A stretch of DNA of 64,000 nucleotides, taken from contig BLLK01000074.1 of the NCBI GenBank assembly GCA_021927905.1, positions 248,001-312,000 of the forward strand, read 5' to 3'. How positions within the stretch are numbered: position 1 is the first letter of the stretch; every line of letters begins with the position of its first letter. The notes beneath the pieces were generated by a model. It searched no databases. It was not told where the DNA came from and saw only the letters and a list, made by a program, of their open reading frames with translations. A program made the translations under genes and the position numbers. Shown in pieces: positions 20,762 to 31,006 of the stretch. This stretch comes from Chaetoceros tenuissimus (lineage: Eukaryota; Bacillariophyta; Thalassiosirophyceae; Chaetocerotales; Chaetocerotaceae).

Positions 20762-22380
20762 TTATGCAGTCTTCTCCTTCTTTGGCTTCATAAAACTAGT
20801 AATTCCTACCAAAAGAAGTCCAATTCCAAATCCAATAGTTGGACTGGTAACAGCAGTTCCGATACCAGTTCCCCATCCAACGATAATATCGGTTCCCTTC
20901 ATTGCTAGCAAATCCTTTGGCATTACAACTCCCTTTACAACAGCACTCATGATAACTGCTGCCAAAGCAGCCTGTGGAGTTGGACTCATGACAGTCATAA
21001 AAGGCATCATGTAAATCCAAATAAATGCAGTCACAATACAAGACAATTGGGAAGTAGTTCCTGCCATACGAGAAACAAGGGAACGAGACATTGATCCACT
21101 AACTGGTGCAGAACCAGTAATAGCTGCAACACCACATGCAACTCCCTGTGCAATCAACTCACGTGGTGCAGACCACTGAACTCCATTCTCTGCTTCAAAT
21201 GTAGATGCGATACCCATGATAGAAAGGAAGTTCACTGCTGCGAAAAGAGTTGCACTAATGATAAGAGTAACATATGATCCTCCAAACTGCTCTACAACAG
21301 GTGCATTCAAAAGATCCTTTGGATTCATAAGTTCCACTGGAATTCTAATTGGTCCAAGTTTGATTCCTGCATCTGGGTCAAGTTGTGGAATTTCTCCAAC
21401 TACATTTCCAGGATAATCGAATTTCATGCTCATCATAGTTGCAAGAGCGGTTGCGATAATCACCTCAGTTCCAGGTGGAAGGAATTTAGGAAGGTATTTA
21501 CCTCCCTTCATTACAAATGCAGTACAGATGATGAAAAGAGGAGCAGCAATCATTCCCCAGTCTCCCGGATGAGTGATGGCATAGAAAAGATTGGTGACAC
21601 TTACTGCACCAGTTGCTGCTGGAAAATTACTCTTACAGAATGAAACAAATGGAGCAAATGCAGATTCTGCAACCAAAATTTTGAGTTCCTTTGACCCCTT
21701 GGTAAAAAGACCACTTGGCATAGCCGATGCAACAACTCCAACCGAACATCCCCACTGAAGAACGAATTAAGTTAGTAATTTTGTACATAGATATTTGCAT
21801 TGATACTAACATGACAATATAAATTTCAACAAGACGCACCTTGAATCCCTTACGAACATTGCTTGGAACCATACCAGCTAATTTTCCGAATCCAACAATT
21901 CCAAGAAGAGCACTGCATAGACCTACCCACATAGAGTATGCAGCTACCAACTTGACATATTCCTCTTCTCCATGAGCAGCGACATAACTTTCACCGTCCA
22001 AGTCTGCCTTTGCCATGAGCGCAGTGATACTGGTTACACCACAACTCATGAATGGACTTCCAGTTGAGAGTCCCCATGCGAGAAGAGATGGACCTGCTGT
22101 TGCAAGTCCACGATAGGATGCATATCCTACTCCCTGTGCATAAGCCACAAGCTGTGGAACAGATGTTGCAGCCATGATTGTTCCAGCGATTGCATCGCGT
22201 ACTGGACTATAATTTCATGATTCAGTGAGATAAATAAAAGAATATAAAAATAGAAACAAGGAACTGAAGTGAAAGAAGGCGAAGTAACTGTCTTGTACTT
22301 TTTGATTGGATATATCGTTGGCTATGCCTTAAACGATCATTTCTAACTTACTTGAATTTTGGAGCTTCTGGCTTGGACAT
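20762..22380 (-). CDS. SulP-family anion transporter without STAS domain, three exons
   Basis: Exons (minus strand) 22352-22380, 21840-22206 and 20762-21754, with introns of 145 and 85 bp, give 462 residues. The start MSKPEAPK lies in a 29-base first exon. Family features: ATSVPQLVAYAQGVG after DAIAGTI, GVTSITALMAK, then FLPPGTEVIIATALATMMS, and the block from APRELIAQGVACGV to TGSAPVSGSMSRSLVSRMAG. The protein ends in FMKPKKEKTA directly after the last helix, so the cytosolic STAS domain present in most SulP proteins is absent. It should carry sulfate or bicarbonate in the plasma membrane or an internal membrane. It is convergent with the hydrolase. Confidence 0.85.
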
Positions 22381-23241
22381 GATTTCAGATTTCTATTACT
22401 AGCTTCAATCAGTTCTTATGCTCTACAGAGTTAGGCAGATCCAAATACCAATTGTATTGAATACAAGTACGGAGAAGAAAAGTACTATCAACAGTTGTAA
22501 CTGAATCTTTTAGCAGAAGTGAAACGTATGTAGATCTTGATGCGTTGAACGAAGACGTGTTGCAAAAATGGAGGGAAATAAAAGGCCTAGATTTGGTGTC
22601 ATCGTGTCAAGCTTTTTTCAGCGTCATCGTCTCGTCGGTGGGAAAGTTCATTCCAATTTCAATGCAAATTTTGAATGAAATTGCAGAGAGTAGACTCTCA
22701 AGTGCTATGCTTTTTAATTGTTCATCTATATCCACAGCCATTTCCCTCAAAAATACATAGAAAGTAAAACACCTTTATGGACAAAAGCAAAAAGAGAAAC
22801 AAGCCTAATGTGCATTGGAGATCATATCTTTGTGAATTTTGTGTACCGTAGCTAGTTAGCTTGAATGTACATAAAAATAAGAGAAACTGTAAACAAGAAA
22901 TGACTCCTGAAAAATTACAATGATGCACAATGATGTTGCATAGTTTGTCCTTTTCTCGGAAAAAGAAAAAATATAAAATCTTCGGCATGACAAGAGTATT
23001 TCTTACTTCTTCCGAGAGTTTGTACAAACATCTAGCCATATCCTCCTTGTAAATAATTTCAGTAACAGTTCTTCAAAGATGCATCATCCCCCAAAGAAGT
23101 TCTATAATATATTATTGTATATGTGATCTATGCAAATGTCACATTTCTACATTGTTGTGATTGAATTTGTCCGAACTATTGATTTGAAATGAGAGAAGGC
23201 CAGTGAGAAGACTACCTACGGAAGACTGGAATCATCTGAGC
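22381..23241. other. Intergenic, no gene seen
   Basis: 861 bp. Short ORFs on both strands lack codon-like composition or domains. Nothing supportable. Confidence 0.45.
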
Positions 23242-24019
23242 ATGTATCGTCTATTCATCACAATAATACATTCTACATGTTCCCATTATTTTTACATGAT
23301 CACTAGTGAGGAACCAATGAATAGAAGTATACAGCACAATTCAATCAAGAAATACTGCCATGATGAAGAAGAAATACGGATGGTGGGTTCTCTTCTTGGC
23401 TCAAAAGCACCTCTCAAGCAGAAATCTCAAGATACTAGCTTTGGACTCAAATCGTTTCAATCTGTAGTAGCAATTCATAGTAGCAATTCATAAGAAAAGA
23501 TTTGGAAGAAAGACTTCAGATTTGGCGCCAGAAGAAGTCAACAATGATGAAGAGATTGGTTTCATGAAGAGCATGGTAGAGATTCAAACATTGTGCAACA
23601 ATTTAGAGCAAGACTGTACAATTCTCATTCGTGAAAATTGCAGTTACAATCAAACTCTTTGTACAGCATTTGTTTTTGCCATGCTCCTAGCAATAGTCTC
23701 GGCTTTTGGATCAACACTTGAACATCAGCATCATCAGGAAGCATTCGAAACAAAAAGAGGACTTTTACGGAAACAGCAATCACCACAACCAAAATACAAC
23801 CAAAGGACATTACAAATGGATCAACACGAATTCATTTTAAAGGACGAATATCTCAAGCTACAGGATTTAAACAGAAATGTTTGGGAAGTTGAAAACGAAA
23901 AGAGAGAGCTGCAAAGGAAGCAGCAAACATTGAAAGATGAGCTTTTGCATTTGAGGCAGGTGGAGGAGGATAGGTATGAGAGATATGTTCATCTTTTGAA
24001 GGGCCATAAGAATATCTAG
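23242..24019 (+). pseudogene. Single-pass membrane protein with coiled coil, split by a 13-bp tandem duplication
   Basis: Frame 1 runs from ATG 23242 to a stop at 23491-23493. A second frame continues to 24019. The 13-base unit TAGTAGCAATTCA is present twice in tandem (23465-23477 and 23478-23490); with one copy the two frames would be continuous. The N-terminal half is polar. The C-terminal half has one membrane helix (CTAFVFAMLLAIVSAF) and then about 75 residues of coiled coil rich in Glu, Lys, Gln and Leu. No known family. Either a fresh loss-of-function allele, an error, or two short genes. The start is a guess. Confidence 0.5.
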
Positions 24020-24344
24020 ATAGTTAATAATTATATTTATAATCATTTCAACTTTAGATAGCGCACCAACATTCTATGTTCGATGCCTTACGTACTCAGT
24101 CTACAATCGCCTTTGTTATTGGATAATAGAACGACGACAGAGAGGAAATGTACAATTGATTCTTTTCGCGTGAAAAAATGAATCATGTCATGAGCCATCA
24201 CCAATGACACATCGCGGAGACAGCTTCAGAACTCTTCTCATCATTGATCACGATTGCTAAACATCCTATTCTCATCAAAGTGGTGATAAAAAAATAAAAA
24301 GACTCACATAACTATTAGAATACAACTTTAAAATACATCATAGC
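24020..24344. other. Intergenic, nothing recognised
   Basis: 325 bp of promoter-sized sequence between two plus-strand genes. No repeats or motifs found. Confidence 0.45.
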
Positions 24345-25000
24345 ATGTACCAACTATCCCACCCGCAAAACATTACTCCTATTCCTGAAGGCGACATTGA
24401 GCAAGGAATGCAAAAGATGCAACAACTTGGAGTAGACAAAACTGCAGTAGCGCAAATATGTTGTTGTGGCTCAAGGCAAGTCCTTACAAATACAAAAACA
24501 AAACCTACAAGAATAATTGAAGAATACGTCTAAACTTCTTTGACATCTCAATCATCAGAACTGCGAGTATATGGTGGTTTTTCCTGTCTATACTTTTTGA
24601 ATTAGTAGGTCTCATCTTGAGTTTCAATATCATACGAGTAGCAAATTGGGTCATTATTTTAGTTGTAACCTTGGTTAGCATCCTCCTTCTTACCTTGTCA
24701 ATTCAAGGTCTCAACAGCAGCATACAAAACATCATGCACAAAGTCATGGTTGGTTTTGGAGGGTTCATACTCAAAGCTATATTGAATCTTATCGGACTAA
24801 TTATCATTACCACTTCTTGGAAATCATTATTGGAGAAGACGGATCTTCCCCATGATGTTGACAACTACAACTATGGTCTTCGCAATGCCTTCATTATCAT
24901 TAGTTTTGCCTCTGTTCTTTTCTACAGTGTGGGTGCTGCAGTTGTTTTCCAATTCATGAAAGAGATTGCGGTTGGAATCTTTTCATCATCATTTTTATAG
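24345..25000 (+). CDS. Four-helix membrane protein, probable GC-AG intron
   Basis: Exons 24345-24475 and 24559-25000 join to 190 residues. The intron begins AG|GCAAGT, the consensus for GC-AG introns, and ends ATCATCAG. Joining puts the Cys-rich ICCCGSR directly before SIWWFFLSILFELVGLIL. Four hydrophobic segments follow (about residues 46-62, 70-90, 104-122 and 148-172), a tetraspan layout. No family is recognised; a role cannot be assigned. Without splicing, the first ORF stops at 62 codons and the second lacks an ATG, which argues for the intron. Confidence 0.6.
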
Positions 25001-25181
25001 GATCCATGAACAATTGACGTAAAGTTAGTATTATACTAAGTAGAATTTACACATGACCTCGAAGCATGTCATTGGTTACTATATTTGATTTAAACTAAGA
25101 AAACTGTATTCATTTCGCATGGATGAAAACATACAGAGATTATGTAACACTTTGTTGCGTCAACTGTTAACAACAAATACA

Positions 25182-25252
25182 GCGCCAGTGGTTTAGTGGT
25201 AAAATCCAACGTTGCCATCGTTGGGCCCCGAGTTCGATTCTCGGCTGGCGCA
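25182..25252 (+). tRNA. tRNA-Gly (GCC)
   Basis: 71-nt cloverleaf. Acceptor GCGCCAG pairs with CTGGCGC, followed by discriminator A. D-arm from GTGGTTTAGTGGTAAAAT; anticodon stem CAACG/CGTTG with loop TTGCCAT, anticodon GCC; T-arm CCGAG TTCGATT CTCGG. No intron. A run of nine T directly after the gene is the pol III terminator. Confidence 0.97.
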
Positions 25253-25757
25253 TTTTTTTTTGCCCTCTTTTTAGACATCAGAATGCTTTGATCCCATCAG
25301 ACGACTACCTACTTGTAGCGGATAACTTGACACATCAGTTGCAGCGCGCACTTTTGTAAGTACCTCTTCTTACTGAGAAGAGGACCTCTCGCTTGAGAAA
25401 GATGTGTTTTTTCCAACCTAATGCTTTTGCTCAGTTGTCAGGATCTTCTGCGTGGGGATCGTAATCATGGAGTGCCTCTCTTGCCTATGTCTGACATGGT
25501 GACATGAGAACTGTGGTTGCTGGTATTTTATATCTTGTTGGGGTTCAGGTTGCAACGCATAAGTGGCAGATAGTTGTGTGTTGGGTTGCGCTTTCCTTGT
25601 ATGTTGGGTAGGAGGGATGGATATTGTATCTTGTATCATTGACAGTGGTAAGTGCGATGGAGATTGTAGATTTCAATACAGTGAACGCAATTACTTTAGA
25701 TCAATACTTTTGTAATATTACTTCTCTCCTTGAGTATGAGTTAGTCCCTGACTCAAA
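25253..25757. other. Left flank of the 4-kb block
   Basis: 505 bp. It opens with the tRNA terminator, then the left 42-bp direct repeat (25263-25304). A small hairpin CTCTTCT/AGAAGAG lies at 25366-25384. The remainder should be the 3' UTR of the minus-strand gene. Confidence 0.5.
25263..25304. repeat. 42-bp direct repeat, left copy
   Basis: Matches 29291-29332 at 37 of 42 positions, same orientation, without gaps. The common core is TTTGATCCCATCAGA. It starts 10 bases after the tRNA-Gly. The two copies bracket exactly the 4-kb block holding the 960-residue gene. Confidence 0.8.
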
Positions 25758-28700
25758 CTACTTTGTCTTTGCAGATACATATTTTCGTTTCACTCCATCA
25801 AACTTCTTCCACATTAGGTCATCCTGTTCTTCTCGAGGCATCATAACAATCTTAGTTTCACGAGCATCATGTGTAAACAATGAGATTCCTGCATTTGCAA
25901 TATCCATCATGACTTTTGGCAAAATAGTATTCCTACGGTTTTCTGGCCTGATTTCATTCCACTTTGGAACGTATTTTCTCATGATTGCTTCGACTTTCAA
26001 ATTCCCAGGATGTAGATATCCTCCAGTTTCAGCACCTGAGGTAAATAATCCTGCATTTGAATAAATATATGTGTCATTTGCTCTTTTTTCTAAAAACTCA
26101 TGAAATTGTAACAAGCGATGGAAATAAAGCATTGCATCCTTGACAGTAGGAGCACGACCATGATATTTTGTCAAGGTCCTAATCAGGTTTGTTCTTTTTG
26201 TTTTGATTCTCCTTTCACCTGCAGTTGTTACCAGGCATCGTAATTTGTCAGCAACCATATTCTTCAGAAGCATTTCAGGTTGGTCGCCATAGTGATGGTC
26301 AATTGCTTGAAATAAGTGAACATGTTCCTGTCGGGTCCATGTCACATTACTTGATGGTTCATCACGGAGATAATTGGTATTGTCAATGAATTTCTTGTAA
26401 AGTTCCTTCTTTTCTTCTGGATCAGATGTTTGATATACTTTCAAAATCAAACCAACAAGCATTGAGATGTGAGTTTTGAATTCATCTACATTTCTCGAGT
26501 ATCTACGGACATTCCCCTTCAGATCATCTTTTGCAAGTTCATTTTTGACAAATTCAAGTTGATTTCCATTTGTTGGTCCCCTCACGTACACAGTCTTAGA
26601 ATCGAACTGAGATGCCGTTTATCTGTGAGTAATTGATCTGATTATATTTGAATATGCACAATAAATTACAACTTACACTTCCTTTCCATTTGTAACCATT
26701 AGGATTGACCATGGTATATCGTCGAGTTACATTCAAGTTACCATAGCTGCCGTCAAACAGGTTCATGTGGTTAGGAACAAAAAGTGATTTCAGTAACAGG
26801 GAAGTATGATATGGTGGTACATTCAGCAAATTGAAATTCTCTACTAGGAATGATGCTTGAAGGGCGGCGTCACTTGTTGGTACATTTGCACCTCCTTCTC
26901 TCCACTTGCATAGGGATAAAAAGTAATGAATCACTTGATAATGTAGAAGCAATTGGACTCTGCGCTCAGTAGAGGCAATCTCTTTTCTTGGATCAAGTGC
27001 AGGACAGGAACTATTCATGAACATATTAATAGATCCATTTTTTGAAGTAGCAACAGTCGTTGGACCATGACTAGAAGTAATTGTAGCAAAAATAGACCAG
27101 TCTTTATCCTGTAATGCAACATCGAGCAAGTTTTTTCTATTTGTATATTTTGTTGCTGTGCTATTCAAAAGTGTAATACCAAAACTTCTATTTGCTTCAG
27201 ATATGTTCTCTTCAAATTCATCATTCACACCTAATGCGGCATCACACTCGTCAGGTGTATATTCAGTTGAGTACGGACCTTTGCCTAGGACTGGAGGATC
27301 AGGAAAGGCATCACGGTGGTGTACTGGGCAACTCAAACAGGATGTTAGCCACTCCCGAACAAGAACATTTACAGAAAGATGGATACCATTCCTATTTAGA
27401 AACTCTGTGTCAGGTCGCCAAGTATCAAGAAAACCACAAAAAAGAAGGTAGAAATTAGGACCAAGCTTTTTCTCACAACATCGAAACATGAACCATGCTG
27501 CATCCATACACCTGTAATATAACGAAATCTAATTAGTAAAGTAAAAAATAGAAATATAAAACAGAATTTCACTTACAACTTTTTTCTCTCCTGAAACATT
27601 GCATTGTCACCAACGCTGAACTCGTTAGGATTAAACCATAAATGGCTTTCTAAACCAGCTAGTCGAGTGATCGAAGTTTCAACAAATCGCATGGCAAGTG
27701 GTCTCCTCAACCCATAATTTTTACCTCCATTCAGAATTGTCTGATAGATGATTTTGCGAAAGATTGGGGTTGCATCACTTGCAAGTAATTTTTTGATTCC
27801 GTTGATGAATACTTCATCAACTTTCTTCTCCACATCATCTGATGCATTGTAGAATGACACGAGTTGAATATATTTTTGTCCCTTGGAAAGAGAATAATCA
27901 CCCTGACGACGACCATCTCCATTGATTCCAATTTTGATAATTACAATCTTTCCCTTCCAAATTCCAATTATTGCGTAAACTCCAACTTTTAAAACTGATT
28001 TCTTAGTTTGGTTCTTTTCTCGAGCAATTCTTCTGATTGGTATTCTTTCTCGACTGGCAGCAAATTTTAGCTGATGTTTGTAGTCTATGCCAAGACTCTC
28101 CAGATATTCAGCTGCTGCACTTGGATCATAATCTGTGGACAGCAATTTGGCAATTTTATCTCCAATATCTGCTTTGATCTGAACCTCTTCCATATTGACA
28201 GATTTGTGGAGGTAATCTTTTTTTAGGGTTCGTGGGTTCATGTGGAATATATCGTCTACGTCAGCATCTCTTTCATCTTCTTGGAAATTGTATTCAATAT
28301 CAAATGATTCGCAAGAAACATCACTACAGAGACTTTCGTCATCATTGAGCTCCTCTCGTGGAGGTTCTAAATTGTGCTCCTCCTCTCGTCGAATGTCGCC
28401 GGTCTTGTGCCCCTTCCTTTCGGCATCATCATTTGATTCTACATTTCGTTTGCGTTTGCGAGAATCTTCGTCAATAGAAGCTTGATTTTCATCCTGCTCA
28501 CTACTCCTGTGTTACCAAACCATAATTAATATTAAAAGGAAGAAGAGACATGATTGGAAACAATATTTGACTTACTCATTAGAGGTAGGCATTCGACTTG
28601 ATTCAAAATGCTTTTCAAAATGTGTCGCTTTTACTGGAGATTCCGTCTCCCCCAACGCTTGATTGCTTGATTCATTCAATGCGATTGGTCTACATGGACC

Positions 28701-28844
28701 AGTAGAAAGGTTTGATACATGCATTGCTGTGCGGTTTGGTGTTTGTGGTGAATGGCATGCGTTTACGTCATTTTGATTGAAGCTCCATGGACGGCATGCA
28801 TTAGACGAACGCACACACAACTTGGAAGGCGACTCTGAATCCAT
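25758..28844 (-). CDS. Large protein of unknown function with possible GIY-YIG-like segment, four exons
   Basis: Exons (minus strand) 28576-28844, 27577-28506, 26677-27511 and 25758-26606 join in frame across introns of 69, 65 and 70 bp to 960 residues. Residues 1-170 are polar, with basic SRKRKRNVESN and acidic runs, as in nuclear proteins. At about residues 245-310, GVYAIIGIWKGK, IIKIGINGDGRRQGDY and later Val/Asp/Lys-rich helices recall the GIY-YIG/T5orf172 nuclease pattern (Y at start, KIGI, Arg). After that come SCLSCPVHH and long helical regions with no match. It lies alone between 42-bp direct repeats beside a tRNA, so it may be a mobile-element gene; this is inference. Confidence 0.6.
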
Positions 28845-29853
28845 TGATCTAATTGGAGACTAAATAGAAGGAATCGTATTGTATTCGAATCGCTATTGAT
28901 GTTAGTGATTGGAGTGCTGTGTGTAATGCAGTGCTAATGTGTTTCAATTTGATTCAAGTGGAAGAGGTTTCATTTTTTGCTCTGAGTTCGATGTTGGTGA
29001 AGGAAAACGATGTCTGTCGAAGGCGGTTCTGTGATGGTTCCAATTGGGCTATTGACCTATTATTGAAAACGTTCTTTCTTTCTCCTTTGGGGTGAAAAGT
29101 CTTCCCCCCTTTTGTACTTACCTGAATCCCAAAGTGCATTTACGAAGAAAAGATTTTTTTTATTTCCTACACTGATTTATTTGTTTTTGCTTTCATGAGT
29201 TGTTCCAAAACCTTTTTACTTTCATTTGATTCAATTTTGAAAAAGTAAAATTTTTATTTTTTTTGTTTTGGCTGATCGTAGCGAACTTTTCCATCTTTTT
29301 AGACGTGAGAATGTTTTGATCCCATCAGATGATCATTTTTTCAAATTTTCAATTTTCAATACAAACAGACCCTACATGTTATGGTACTCGTTTCCACCTG
29401 GAATTTCACGCTGATTTCATTTTTGATATCAGAATTGAACATCCATCAATCTTTCTTTCAGCCATAGCGTGTAGAACTTTTGAAGTAGGTGTCATCTTTT
29501 TGCTTCAATCTAAGTAGTAAAAGGTATGTATGTCCCTTGGCCTCTTGCCAAAGTTATTGAGCTCTATAATTTCCAACCTTTATTTTCAAATATTACCAAT
29601 GCTACATAATCACACTTATAGTAGCTTAAATTTACTCCACAACCTACGCACTCGTACAAGCTTTTGCTCCAATGCTCCTTCTTTAGTCGAATTTCAAACT
29701 CAGAGTAACTTCAGCATTTAGTATTATCATTACTTGACTATCTTATCTTATTCCACCTGACAGTCTTTGTTTTGTCACCTTTTATGCCTTTACTCTTACT
29801 CTTGGCTTAGATCATTCTCTATCTTCAAGATTTTAACTATTGCAAGACATCTC
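28845..29853. other. Right flank of the 4-kb block and intergenic
   Basis: 1.0 kb. It holds the promoter side of the 960-residue gene, the right 42-bp direct repeat (29291-29332), and then AT-rich sequence down to the TPR gene. No coding region is supported. Confidence 0.5.
29291..29332. repeat. 42-bp direct repeat, right copy
   Basis: Right partner of 25263-25304; five substitutions, no gaps. Homology stops at once on both sides, so the copies are discrete. Confidence 0.8.
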
Positions 29854-30935
29854 TTAGTATTTTGCAGTTGTGATGTTATCAGCAATTTCTTGATATTTCG
29901 CGGCCTCATCATCACGATTGAGGAAATTCTTCAATAGACCCGCAAGGAATCCATATGTATTTATAAGGTGTGTTTTGTTGGGGTAAACCGCAGACTCTTG
30001 AACGGCCCGAGTTTTCTCCAGCATCTCAACTGCATCATCGTATTTGCCTTGATTGTTGTAAACATACGATATATTATAATACGTGATACCAAGTGATGGA
30101 TTGTTGGGATCAAGAACTTTCTCTTTGATGACTATACATTTCTTGTACATCTCTATGGCGTCGTCGTATTTGCCTTGATCATCGTAGATCGATGCTATGT
30201 TATTGTAGGTTGTAGCAAGTGATGGATCGTTGGGATCAAGGACTTTCTCTTCTAGGGTTTTATTCAACAAGGTTAAAGCCTCATCGTATTTACCTTGGTT
30301 GTTGTAGACCGATACCATGTTATTATAAGTGGTTGCAAGATCAGGATCACTGGGATTCAGAGTTTTCTCTTGAATCATGCGGCATTTCTCGTACAAAATC
30401 AATGCCTCGTCATATTTGCCTTGATCATCGTAGATCGATGCTATGTTATTGTAGGTTGTAGCAAGTGATGGATCGTTGGGATCAAGTACTTTCTCTTCTA
30501 GGGTTTTATTCAACAAGGTTAAAGCCTCATCGTATTTACCTTGGTTGTTGTAGACCGATACCATGTTATTATAAGTGGTAGCAAGATCAGGATCACTGGG
30601 ATTCAGAGTTTTCTCTTGAATCATGCGGCATTTCTCGTACAAAATCAATGCCTCGTCATATTTGCCTTGATCATCGTAGATCGATGCCATGTTATTGTAG
30701 TTTGTAGCAAGCGATGGGATCGTTGGGATCAAGAACTTTCTCATTGATGTCCAATGCTACTTTTCCAATCACAATGTTCTTGTCTCCCAACGCCATTAAA
30801 GTTTACATCATTGAATCTAGACTTTGTAGCACTTTCATAGCTCAAGTAACTCTGGAAAAAGCGAGACACATTGTTCAGGTCGATTTCTAATTGAGCCTTG
30901 GCTTTTTCGTAATACTCTTGTTCATCATTATCCAC
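29854..30935 (-). pseudogene. Kinesin-light-chain-like TPR protein with 246-bp internal repeats, N-terminal frame breaks
   Basis: The main frame (29854-30744) has about seven TPR units of 40-42 residues (LATTYNNMVSVYNNQGKYDE type). Two neighbouring TPRs form an 82-residue unit that recurs at a 246-bp period (compare 30175, 30421 and 30667), nearly identical at DNA level. Upstream, a plausible start (ATG 30935, MDNDEQEYYEKAKAQ) lies in a different frame; the first TPR linker contains GGG where the other copies have GG (near 30717), and a second frame change falls near 30790. These could be sequencing errors in repeats or real decay. TPR arrays bind partner peptides. It lies 71 bp from the next gene, same strand. 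Confidence 0.6.
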
Positions 30936-31006
30936 ATAGTTTTCAGGATGATACTGTCTTCTTTTATCTTATTCTACGTACCCCTGGCGAAATTGATCCA
31001 ATCTCC

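Noticed and set aside
22722-23039. 105-residue minus-strand ORF
   Set aside because: Low complexity, Phe/Leu-rich translation of AT-rich DNA; no support.
29854-30744. CRISPR-like or satellite array
   Set aside because: The 246-bp repeats are coding TPR units, without unique spacers.
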